Shown here: positions 40,831 to 48,745 of the stretch, in pieces | How the letters are laid out: every line of letters begins with the position of its first letter | Numbering within the stretch: the stretch's first letter is position 1 | From: Arthrobacter sp. 135MFCol5.1 | GTDB taxonomy: Bacteria; Actinomycetota; Actinomycetes; Actinomycetales; Micrococcaceae | Reading direction: 5' to 3' | DNA: 64,000 bases | NCBI RefSeq assembly: GCF_000374865.1 | Contig: NZ_KB895452.1 | Coordinates: forward strand, 248,001-312,000 | The notes under the pieces: generated by a model | Told to the model about the DNA's origin: nothing | Seen by the model: the letters and a program-made list of their open reading frames with translations, nothing else | Databases searched by the model: none | Program-made: the position numbers and the translations under genes

Positions 40831-42270
40831 GTGTCACCACAGGAGTCGGAACCCGGCGAGCCCCGGCAGGGGCGGCCGGGCAACGGAGCAGACGACGGCG
40901 GATCGGGCGCCGGGAGCGCCAGCGGCCCCGTACCGCCGGGTTGGCAGCAGCCGTGGGAATCACCTGCGGGCGCGCAACCGCCAGCAGGGCAACAGCCGCC
41001 CGGCTGGGAGCAAGAGCCGTCATGGCACCAGCCGCCCCAGTGGCAGCAACCCCAGTGGCAACAGCCGGGACCGCCGAACCCCAGCAGCCCTTACCCGGGC
41101 CAACCACCGTACGCCGGCCAACCGTATGGGCCCCCCGGATACGGCGGCCAGCCGAATAACGGGTCCCCCTACCCCGGCATGCCCTACGGCACCCCGCCCT
41201 ACGGTCAGCCGCGCTACGTCGCGCCCCCCAAACCCGGCATCATTCCCTTGCGGCCGCTGATGTTCGGCGAGATCCTGGATGGTTCTTTCCAAGCGATGCG
41301 CCGCAACGCAAAGGCCATGGTGGGCGCGGGCCTGCTGACCCAGGCCCTGGCCGCCGTCATCACCGCGGTAGTCACGGCCGTGAGTGCATCCTCGGCTGTA
41401 TCGCTCGAAGGGTGGGCGCGCACTGCCACCCGGGGCGATATGGCGTCCATGGCCATCGGACTGATGGCAGGCGCCGCCGCGGTGACTGTCCTGTCCGTGT
41501 TCCTCTCCGCCGTCCTCCAGGGCGCCATGGTGGTGCCCGTGGCCCGGTCGGTCCTCAACCGCCCCACCGGCTTCCGGCGGATGATGTCCCTGGCGCGGCC
41601 CCGGATCGGCGCCCTCGTCGGATTGGCTGCGCTGCTGGTCGCGGCGGGAATTGCGGCCATGGGGCTGCTCGCCGTCATCCTGGCGCTCTTCTTCACCAAC
41701 GTCCGGGGCGCCGCGTCCCTCTTCGCTTTCCCCCTGGTCCTGGGCGTCGTTGCCCTCTTCGCCTGGGTGGGCATCAAGCTCATGGTGGCGCCGGCCGCCG
41801 TCGTTATCGAAGAACTTGGTGCCTTCGCCGGGCTTCGGCGGTCGTGGGAGCTGACCCGGGCCAACTGGTGGCGGATCCTGGGCATCACGTTGGTGGTATC
41901 CATCCTGGTGGGCGTGATCAGCCAGGTGGTCCTGATCCCGGTGAGCTTCCTGCCCGTGGTCCTGGCCGGCGTCGTCTCGCCGCACGGCGGCAGCGGACAG
42001 GACGCCACCCTGGCAGTGGTCCTGGGCATCGTCACCGCCCTGGTCGGCGCCTTGGTCGGCGGGGTGGGGTTCGCCTTTCAGACCTCCGTCATGGCCCTGC
42101 TCTACATGGACTTGCGGATGCGCAAGGACGGCCTTGACATCACCTTGCTGCGCCAGGCGGAGACCGGGGCGGATCCGGACGGCATCCCGGGCCGGGGCCC
42201 CCGCCCGGGCACCAACACTCCGTACCCAGGGCAGGGTGCGGCGCCGGGAGCCTGGCCCTATGGCCACTGA
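40831..42270 (+). CDS. Polytopic membrane protein with Pro/Gln-rich N-terminus, GDPD-membrane-domain-like
   Basis: The 479-residue protein has about 145 residues of Pro/Gln/Gly-rich low-complexity sequence (repeats such as PPQWQQPQWQQPG) and about six membrane helices (roughly 175-430). The helix region resembles the membrane domain of glycerophosphoryl diester phosphodiesterases, without the enzyme domain. GTG at 40831 has GGAGG six bases upstream. It starts an operon of five overlapping genes with DUF4129, DUF4350, MoxR and DUF58 proteins. Function unknown. Confidence 0.72.
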   Translation: MSPQESEPGEPRQGRPGNGADDGGSGAGSASGPVPPGWQQPWESPAGAQPPAGQQPPGWEQEPSWHQPPQWQQPQWQQPGPPNPSSPYPGQPPYAGQPYGPPGYGGQPNNGSPYPGMPYGTPPYGQPRYVAPPKPGIIPLRPLMFGEILDGSFQAMRRNAKAMVGAGLLTQALAAVITAVVTAVSASSAVSLEGWARTATRGDMASMAIGLMAGAAAVTVLSVFLSAVLQGAMVVPVARSVLNRPTGFRRMMSLARPRIGALVGLAALLVAAGIAAMGLLAVILALFFTNVRGAASLFAFPLVLGVVALFAWVGIKLMVAPAAVVIEELGAFAGLRRSWELTRANWWRILGITLVVSILVGVISQVVLIPVSFLPVVLAGVVSPHGGSGQDATLAVVLGIVTALVGALVGGVGFAFQTSVMALLYMDLRMRKDGLDITLLRQAETGADPDGIPGRGPRPGTNTPYPGQGAAPGAWPYGH

Positions 42271-42904
42271 GCCTCCGGTGCTTCCGGGCGCCGAGGAGGC
42301 ACGGCGCTGGGCGGCGGAGGAACTGGCCAAACCGGAGTACCGGGAGGCCGCCCCATCCTGGCTTGACACACTGTGGCGGAACTTCCTGGATTGGCTGCAA
42401 TCCCTGGACGGCTCCCGGGGGGATGCGCCATCGGTCCCCGGCGTTGCCATCGCCCTTGTCATTGCCGGGATCATCGCGGCCGCCATCATCCTGGCGCGGC
42501 CCCGCCTCAATGCCCGAACCCGGCAGCCCAAGGACGTTTTTGAGGTCGGCAACTCCCTGGCGGCCGCGGACTACCGCGCCTGTGCGGAAGCCGCCGCCGC
42601 GGAAGAGAACTGGGGGGACGCCGTCGTCGACCGCTTCCGCGCCATGGTCCGCACCGCCGAACACCGGACGATACTGGACCCCCAGCCCGGCAGGACCGCA
42701 GACGAAGTGGCACAAGCGTTGTCCGTCCAGTTCGCTGCCGAAGCCGGGCCCTTGCGGTGGGCGGCGGAAACCTTTGATGGAATCCGCTACGGACACAGGC
42801 CTGCGGGCAGCGGGCAATACCGTGAAATGGTGGGACTCGATACCAGGCTGGAGGCCATGAAGCCCGCATCCGCCGGCTCCGCAGGCACGGTGCCGGTGCC
42901 ATGA
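42260..42904 (+). CDS. DUF4129-domain membrane protein
   Basis: The 214-residue protein has an acidic N-terminus, one membrane helix (about 58-80) and a cytosolic C-terminal domain (ADYRACAEAAAAEENWGDAVVDRFRAMVRT) typical of DUF4129. ATG at 42260 overlaps the upstream gene by 11 bases; residues earlier in the frame are Arg-rich and unlike the family. DUF4129 proteins occur with transglutaminase-like and MoxR/DUF58 genes. Function is not known. Confidence 0.78.
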   Translation: MATEPPVLPGAEEARRWAAEELAKPEYREAAPSWLDTLWRNFLDWLQSLDGSRGDAPSVPGVAIALVIAGIIAAAIILARPRLNARTRQPKDVFEVGNSLAAADYRACAEAAAAEENWGDAVVDRFRAMVRTAEHRTILDPQPGRTADEVAQALSVQFAAEAGPLRWAAETFDGIRYGHRPAGSGQYREMVGLDTRLEAMKPASAGSAGTVPVP

Positions 42905-44112
42905 CCGGGCTTCCACCAGCGAACACCGGCTACAGCAACACACCAAGCTCCGGGGCGGCCGCCGGGCAGGCGCCGCGAGGCCGCGGGCCGATCGGGTGGA
43001 TCCGCAACCACCGTGGCCTGGCGGCCTCGGTTGTGCTTGCCGTTGCGGCGCTGGCACTCGTCATCGGAACGCAATTGGCCCCCAAGGGCGACACCGTTCC
43101 CCTGTCCGTCCACAATGCCGGACCCAACGGCGCCAGGGCGCTTGCGCAGATCCTCGGCCGCCACGGCGTGGACGTCCACACCCCGAACCGCTTCGATGCA
43201 GCGCTGGCCGACCTCCGGTCCAGCTCCTCACCCACGCTGCTGCTCTACGACCGGAACGGCATCCTTGGCAAACCCCAGCTTGCGGCCCTGGCCGCGGCGG
43301 CGGACCGCGTGGTGGTCATCTCCCCCAGGCTGGACACCCTCACCGCCCTCGACGTCGGCATCCACCAGGCCGGCGTCGTGCCTGACGCCGTCCCGGTCCT
43401 GGACCCGAGGTGCAGCCAGGCGGACGCCAACGCCGCAGGCCAGGTCACGGGCCAGGGAGGATTCGTGTACGACGGCGGCACCACCTGTTACCGGACGGCG
43501 GGAACCGCCGGGATGCTCGCCACCAGCGCCGACCGGCGCACGGCAGTGCTGGGAAGCACGGCCGTCCTGGGGAACGACAAGCTCGACGACCTGGGCAACG
43601 CAGCCCTGGCGGTCAGGCTGCTCGGAGCATCGCCTGACCTTGTCTGGTACCTGCCCTCGCTGGAAGACGTGACGGTGACCGGCCACGGGAAGACCCTCGA
43701 TGACCTGGCACCGGGTTGGGCACGCTTCCTGGGGCCTTGGCTGCTCCTGGTGGCGGTGGCGGCAATCGTGTGGCGGGGCCGGCGGCACGGGCCCTTGGTC
43801 TTCGAGCCCCTGCCCGTGGTGGTCAAGGCGGTTGAAACCGCGGAAGGACGCGCCAGGCTGTACCAGGACTCACGTGCCCTGGACCAGGCCCGGGACAACC
43901 TGCGGGCCGGCATGCTGGCGCGCATTTCCGGGAAGGTCCGGCTTGGCCCCGGCGCGGGGGCCGAGGACATCATTGCCGCAGCGGCCCGGCTCCTGGGCAG
44001 GGATCCGGCTGCCGTGCGCGCGCTGGTGAATGAACGACCGGCAACCGAAGCCCGCCTGGTGGCCTGGTCACAGGCCATGGACAAACTCGAGAAAGAGGTC
44101 ATGACCCAATGA
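42901..44112 (+). CDS. DUF4350-domain membrane protein
   Basis: The 403-residue protein has a membrane helix near 40-60, an external DUF4350 domain (THNAGPNGARALAQILGRHGVDV region) and a second helix near 273-292, then a cytosolic tail rich in Arg and Ala. Its ATG overlaps the upstream stop (ATGA) and its stop overlaps the MoxR start. DUF4350 is often found with DUF4129 and MoxR. Role unknown. Confidence 0.8.
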   Translation: MTGLPPANTGYSNTPSSGAAAGQAPRGRGPIGWIRNHRGLAASVVLAVAALALVIGTQLAPKGDTVPLSVHNAGPNGARALAQILGRHGVDVHTPNRFDAALADLRSSSSPTLLLYDRNGILGKPQLAALAAAADRVVVISPRLDTLTALDVGIHQAGVVPDAVPVLDPRCSQADANAAGQVTGQGGFVYDGGTTCYRTAGTAGMLATSADRRTAVLGSTAVLGNDKLDDLGNAALAVRLLGASPDLVWYLPSLEDVTVTGHGKTLDDLAPGWARFLGPWLLLVAVAAIVWRGRRHGPLVFEPLPVVVKAVETAEGRARLYQDSRALDQARDNLRAGMLARISGKVRLGPGAGAEDIIAAAARLLGRDPAAVRALVNERPATEARLVAWSQAMDKLEKEVMTQ

Positions 44113-45122
44113 GCGAACACAGCAGCGGCCCGCAGGTCCTTAATTCGGTGGGCGGCGGCAATACAGCAGACGACGACGCTGCGAGGCAGTCGCTCCTTGC
44201 CGTCCGCCGCGAAGTGGCAAAAGCGGTGGTGGGCCAGGACGCAACGGTTACGGGCCTCCTGATCGCCCTGCTTGCGCAGGGGCATGTCCTGCTGGAGGGC
44301 GTCCCGGGCGTGGCCAAGACCCTGCTGGTCAGGGCGCTGTCCTCGGCCTTGAGCCTGGACACCAAGCGGGTGCAGTTCACCCCGGACCTGATGCCGGGCG
44401 ACGTCACCGGCTCGCTGGTCTACGACGCCCATACCTCCGAATTCAGCTTCCGGGAGGGACCGGTGTTCACCAACCTCCTGCTCGCAGACGAGATCAACAG
44501 GACCCCGCCGAAGACGCAGGCCTCACTCCTGGAGGCAATGGAGGAGCGGCAGGTGTCCGTGGACGGCCGGGCCCGGAGGCTGCCTTCACCGTTCTTGGTG
44601 GCCGCCACGCAGAATCCGGTGGAGTACGAAGGGACCTACCCGCTTCCCGAGGCACAGCTGGACCGGTTCCTGCTCAAGCTCAGCATGCCGCTGCCGCAGC
44701 GCCAGGACGAAATCGAGGTCATCCGGCGCCATGCCGCCGGGTTTGATCCCCGCGACCTTGCTGCCGCGGGAGTGCAGGCAGTAGCCGGTGCGGCGGATCT
44801 GGAACGGGCGCGTGAGGCAGTAACAAGAGTGGCTGTCGAACCGGAAATCATCGGCTACATCGTGGACCTGGTTAGGGCCACACGGAGCGCCCCCTCATTC
44901 CAGCTCGGGGTCTCCCCGCGCGGTGCCACCGCCCTCCTCAACACCTCACGGTCCTGGGCCTGGCTCTCCGGCCGCCCCTTCGTCACCCCTGACGACGTCA
45001 AGGCGCTGGCGCTGCCCTGCCTGCGCCACCGCGTGGCCCTGCAACCTGAGGCGCAGATGGACGGCGTACGGGCGGACGATGTCCTGGGCAGCATCCTGGC
45101 GTCCGTTCCCGTTCCCCGCTGA
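44109..45122 (+). CDS. MoxR-family AAA+ ATPase
   Basis: The 337-residue ATPase has Walker A GVPGVAKTL (64-72), Walker B LLLADEINR (about 121-129) and the sensor-1 region VAATQNPVEYEGTYPLPEAQLDRF of the MoxR group. MoxR proteins act as chaperones with von Willebrand or DUF58 partners in assembly of complexes. ATG overlaps the previous stop (ATGA) and its stop overlaps the DUF58 start, so it is translated together with both. Confidence 0.93.
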   Translation: MSEHSSGPQVLNSVGGGNTADDDAARQSLLAVRREVAKAVVGQDATVTGLLIALLAQGHVLLEGVPGVAKTLLVRALSSALSLDTKRVQFTPDLMPGDVTGSLVYDAHTSEFSFREGPVFTNLLLADEINRTPPKTQASLLEAMEERQVSVDGRARRLPSPFLVAATQNPVEYEGTYPLPEAQLDRFLLKLSMPLPQRQDEIEVIRRHAAGFDPRDLAAAGVQAVAGAADLERAREAVTRVAVEPEIIGYIVDLVRATRSAPSFQLGVSPRGATALLNTSRSWAWLSGRPFVTPDDVKALALPCLRHRVALQPEAQMDGVRADDVLGSILASVPVPR

Positions 45123-46414
45123 TGGCCATCTCGGGTCGCTTCGTTGCACTGGTGCTGCTTGGCGTTGTCCCGGTACTGCTCCTCCCCGGCTGGCTGACCG
45201 TCCTGGCCACCGTGTCAGTGCTGACGGCCCTGGCGTGTGCCGAACTGGTGTTCGCCGGGTCGCTGCGGCAGATCAGCGTGGTGCGCCCGGCGCCGGAAAA
45301 TGTGACGCTGAACGGCCAAACGGACGCGGTGTTCACGGTCCGCAACGACGGCAACCGGGCGCTGCGGGGCACGGCCAGGGACGGTTGGCAACCTTCGGCC
45401 GGCGCCCGGAACCCGGTGCAGGACATCGACGTGCCGGCGGGCGAAAGCCGCCGCTACACCGTACGGCTTCAACCGGTCCGGCGCGGGGACCTCACAACGC
45501 AGCATGTGACCATCCGTTCCTTCGGCCCGCTTCGCCTCGCCGCCCGCCAGCGCACCATCGGGTGCCCGGGCTCGGTGCGGGTCCTGCCGCCCTTCCATTC
45601 CCGGCGGCACTTGCCCTCAAAGTTGAGGAAGCTGCGCGAACTCGACGGCAAGGCTGCCGTGCAGATCCGTGGTGCCGGCACAGAATTCGACTCCCTGCGC
45701 GATTACGTCAGGGGCGATGACGTGCGCTCGATCGACTGGCGCGCCACCGCCCGCCGTTCCGCCGTGGTGGTCCGAACCTGGCGCCCGGAGCGGGACCGGC
45801 GCGTGGTGATGGTCCTTGATACTTCCCGGACCTCCGCCGCAAGGATCGGCGACGAAACCCGCCTGGACACCGGGATGGAGGCGGCGCTCCTGTTGGGCGT
45901 ATTGGCGGAGCGCGGCGGCGACCGGGTGGACTTCGTTGCGTTTGACCGGCGGACCAGGGCCCGTGCCGCGTCCGCCGGGCAGGGAAACATCCTGGGGAGG
46001 CTGGTGCAGGCCATGGCCCCGCTGGAGGCGGAGCTGATCGAGATGGACTGGCCGGCGGTCCCGGCGCAGGTCAGGGCCCTCTCCGCGCATCGTTCCCTGG
46101 TGGTCCTGCTGACGTCGCTGGACGGTGGTGCACCGGAAGAAGGCCTGCTCCCGGCCGCCGAACGCTTGGCCAGCCAGCACGTCGTGGTGGTGGCCGCCGT
46201 CCGCGACCCGCAACTGGGCACGATGCTCCGCGATCGCAGCGATGCCACCGGAGTGTTCCGGGCGGCAGCCGCGGAACGCGCCCTTCTGCAGCGGGCAGCC
46301 CTGACCGCGGAGTTGCGGCGCTATGGTGTGGAAGTGGTGGACGCCGAACCCCATGAGTTGCCGCCCCGGCTCGCGGACATGTACATCCGGCTCAAGGCTG
46401 CCGGTAGATTGTAA
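45122..46414 (+). CDS. DUF58-domain protein, MoxR partner
   Basis: The 430-residue protein opens with two membrane helices (about 8-45), then an Ig-like region (VVRPAPENVTLNGQTDAVF) and the DUF58 domain with TEFDSLRDYVRGDDVRSIDW (about 183-202), followed by a von Willebrand-like fold (VVMVLDTSRTS). DUF58 proteins pair with MoxR. The start overlaps the moxR stop by one base (TGATG). Partner target unknown. Confidence 0.88.
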   Translation: MAISGRFVALVLLGVVPVLLLPGWLTVLATVSVLTALACAELVFAGSLRQISVVRPAPENVTLNGQTDAVFTVRNDGNRALRGTARDGWQPSAGARNPVQDIDVPAGESRRYTVRLQPVRRGDLTTQHVTIRSFGPLRLAARQRTIGCPGSVRVLPPFHSRRHLPSKLRKLRELDGKAAVQIRGAGTEFDSLRDYVRGDDVRSIDWRATARRSAVVVRTWRPERDRRVVMVLDTSRTSAARIGDETRLDTGMEAALLLGVLAERGGDRVDFVAFDRRTRARAASAGQGNILGRLVQAMAPLEAELIEMDWPAVPAQVRALSAHRSLVVLLTSLDGGAPEEGLLPAAERLASQHVVVVAAVRDPQLGTMLRDRSDATGVFRAAAAERALLQRAALTAELRRYGVEVVDAEPHELPPRLADMYIRLKAAGRL

Positions 46415-46455
46415 AACCGGCGGCAGCTGTCCGTCACCGGCAACAGGAGGTCACC

Positions 46456-47169
46456 ATGAGCGTCCCGATCTACCAGCAGGCCTTGGGCGCAGAGTTTTCC
46501 CGCCTGCAGCCCGAATTGCAGGAGTACTTCTCACTCGCCCCTGGATCAGGGCAGTACGGCGTGGGTGAAGGAACGTTCGACGTCGTGGGCTGCCGCCAGC
46601 GGTGGCTGCGCCCATTACTGCGGCTCACCAGCGGCGAAGAAGCATTTTTCCCGGAGTACGGCGAAAACGTCCCGTTCCGGATCGAGAACCATGCGCATCA
46701 GGATCCGTTTGGCCGATCCAGCCTGACCGCACGCCGGGAAATCCGTTTCCCCGGGCGCACCCGGCTTTTCCAGGACACCACCAGCGCCACCACGCGCGGC
46801 GGCGGCACGCAGCTGGTGGATTACGTCGGCCGGTACCGGCGCCTCGTCACGGACCTGAACCTGGGCGTCACCCCGGAAGGAAGGCTGCGCGGCGTATCCG
46901 AAGTTTCGCGGCTTTTCCTCGGACCGCTCCGGTTGCCCCTCCCTCGGGCACTGGATGCGAAAGCCTACGCGGAACAGTGGTGGGACCCCTCCGAAGGCCC
47001 GCACGGGCGGCACCGTATCCAGGTGAAAGTGATCCAGCCCCAGATTGGCCTGGTCCTGGTGTACGCGGGGGCCTTCGACTACCGGCTCCGCCCCTACTCC
47101 GGCGGCAGCTCCGCCCAGAGCTACCTCCCCCGTTACGCCCAGCCGGACCGCTGGGAGAACAGGGTTTGA
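46456..47169 (+). CDS. DUF4166-family protein
   Basis: The 237-residue soluble protein is rich in beta-strand and aromatic residues (SLTARREIRFPGRTRLFQDT and GLVLVYAGAFDYRLRPY) in the pattern of DUF4166. AGGAGG lies five bases before the ATG. It follows the DUF58 gene by 41 bases and converges on the MetE-like gene with a three-base gap. No function is known. Confidence 0.7.
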   Translation: MSVPIYQQALGAEFSRLQPELQEYFSLAPGSGQYGVGEGTFDVVGCRQRWLRPLLRLTSGEEAFFPEYGENVPFRIENHAHQDPFGRSSLTARREIRFPGRTRLFQDTTSATTRGGGTQLVDYVGRYRRLVTDLNLGVTPEGRLRGVSEVSRLFLGPLRLPLPRALDAKAYAEQWWDPSEGPHGRHRIQVKVIQPQIGLVLVYAGAFDYRLRPYSGGSSAQSYLPRYAQPDRWENRV

Positions 47170-47172
47170 GTC

Positions 47173-48240
47173 TTATCCCAGCACCCGCTGGTTGAGCCCG
47201 TCCGCCACCTGGGTCAGCCTGCCGAGGACCGCCGTGGCCTGTGCAGGAGTGAGTCCCGCCAGTCCTGCGGAGGGCGTCACCCGCACCGCGCTGAGCAGTT
47301 GGGCGGGCAGGCCCAGCTGCCGCCAAGGACGCCATAGCGATTCCACGCCCTCGGCCACCTGCGGGAGTGTCCCCCCGGAGACTTCCAATGCACCGGCCCA
47401 GAAATGCTTGCCTGCCTCGACTGCCCCGGCGAGCTGTTCCCATTGCCGGTTGGTCAGGGCCTTCAACGGCAACGCAACGCCGTCGGCCCCCGCGGACAGG
47501 GCCAGCTCGATCGGCGCTTCGATGTCCGGGAGGGACACGACCACCTCGGCGGCTCCGGCTGCGCGGAGGGCGTCCAGGACCAGGCGCCAGGCCTCCCGCG
47601 CTTCGGAGACGGCGATCGCCCGCAGGGTCCGATACCCGCTGGCCGTGGGTATGGTGCCTGCCAGCACTGCTGTGATGGCCGGCTCGTCCACCTGGACCAC
47701 CAGGCGGGTCCCTGGTACTGCTGCGGCAACCCGGCCAAGGTAGCCGCCCACCCCGGCGGCCAGGGAGGCTGCGAGGTCCCGGCGGGCGCCGTGGTCCAGC
47801 AAGGCGCGTTCACCGTTGTGCAGGTACAGGCCGGCAGCGAGGGTGAGCGGCCCCACCAGCTGGACCTTCAGTTCCCGGGCTGAGACGTCCTCGGCGCCGG
47901 CGACGTCCGCGAGGACATTCAGGTCGGTGGACAGGGCCGAAGCTGCCCGCCGCATGTCCTTGCCGGGGCGGTCAACAAGCCGCCACCCGTGGGGCTGGAC
48001 ATCAACGGCCAGTTCCTCAAGGAACGATGCGGTGCGGCCCAAGGCATCGGATCCAACGCCACGTTCCGGCAGTTCGGCAAGGAAAGGTAAATGCGGGCTG
48101 CCAAGTTCACCGCGGATGATCCGGGCGGCTTCGAGCGGATCCTCACCGGGCCACGGGCCCAGGCCAGTGGCCGTCACTTCCTGCGCAGCAATAACGGCCG
48201 GCTGCTGGCCGGGTCCGGGTTGGTGCTGTTCCCGGCTCAC
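47173..48240 (-). CDS. MetE-like (cobalamin-independent methionine synthase family) protein lacking cysteines
   Basis: The 355-residue protein has the TIM-barrel of the MetE C-terminal half (GLGPWPG, VQLVGPLTLAAG, VVQVDEPAI, WAGALEVSGG). MetE uses zinc ligands including two Cys, one within NPDCGLKTR; here the matching stretch is VTPSAGLAG, and no cysteine occurs anywhere in the protein. It is therefore unlikely to bind zinc as MetE does. It resembles mycobacterial Rv3015c-type proteins annotated as methionine synthase. The start overlaps the chorismate mutase stop (ATGA). The true reaction is unknown. Confidence 0.78.
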   Translation of the reverse strand: MSREQHQPGPGQQPAVIAAQEVTATGLGPWPGEDPLEAARIIRGELGSPHLPFLAELPERGVGSDALGRTASFLEELAVDVQPHGWRLVDRPGKDMRRAASALSTDLNVLADVAGAEDVSARELKVQLVGPLTLAAGLYLHNGERALLDHGARRDLAASLAAGVGGYLGRVAAAVPGTRLVVQVDEPAITAVLAGTIPTASGYRTLRAIAVSEAREAWRLVLDALRAAGAAEVVVSLPDIEAPIELALSAGADGVALPLKALTNRQWEQLAGAVEAGKHFWAGALEVSGGTLPQVAEGVESLWRPWRQLGLPAQLLSAVRVTPSAGLAGLTPAQATAVLGRLTQVADGLNQRVLG

Positions 48241-48635
48241 GCCAGTGCTGAGCTGTGGGGGTTGGCTTCGGCGGACGCCTGATGGTCCTCGGCGATGGCC
48301 TCATGGTGGCGGATAACCTCGCCGATGATGAAGTTCAGGAACTTTTCCGCGAACGCGGGATCGAGGTGGGCGTCCTCGGCGAGTCGCCGCAGCCGTGCGA
48401 TCTGGGCAGCTTCGCGCCCGGGGTCGCCGGCGGGCAACCGGTGTGCGGCCTTCAGGAAGCCCACCTTTTGCGTGGCCTTGAAACGCTCGGCGAGCAGGTA
48501 CACCAGTGTGGCGTCGATATTGTCGATGCTGGAACGGATGGACAGCAGTTCAGCCATCACCGAATTATCCACGTGGCCTGCCAGTGAACTGGCGGATGGA
48601 TCAAAATCGTCTGGGCCCGGGTTGTGCTGCGTCAT
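48237..48635 (-). CDS. Chorismate mutase, AroQ type
   Basis: The 132-residue protein has the all-helical chorismate mutase fold (MAELLSIRSSIDNIDATLVYLLAERFKATQKVG, then LAEDAHLDPAFAEKFLNFIIGEV). Arg, Lys and Glu residues expected of the active site are visible. It converts chorismate to prephenate for Phe and Tyr synthesis in the cytosol. No signal peptide is present, so it is not the secreted form. Its stop overlaps the MetE-like start. Confidence 0.9.
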   Translation of the reverse strand: MTQHNPGPDDFDPSASSLAGHVDNSVMAELLSIRSSIDNIDATLVYLLAERFKATQKVGFLKAAHRLPAGDPGREAAQIARLRRLAEDAHLDPAFAEKFLNFIIGEVIRHHEAIAEDHQASAEANPHSSALA

Positions 48636-48678
48636 GTTTCCAGTCTATGGGAGCCGATGAAATCGACGCGGGTATGAA

Positions 48679-48711
48679 GCGCCGGTGCCGGCTGACGGCC
48701 GGCACCGGCGC
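48679..48711 (-). terminator. Terminator after the peptide-transporter operon
   Basis: Two perfectly complementary 14-base arms (48679-48692 and 48698-48711) enclose a five-base loop. It lies just beyond the stop of the ATPase gene and before chorismate mutase on the same strand. No U-tract follows. Confidence 0.75.
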
Positions 48712-48745
48712 CACTGGCTCCTGCCTGCGGGAGCCACAGCCAGGC

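Noticed and set aside
47170-48745. Cobalamin or SAM riboswitch controlling the MetE-like gene
   Set aside because: No conserved riboswitch core was found; the gene overlaps chorismate mutase and has no leader of its own.
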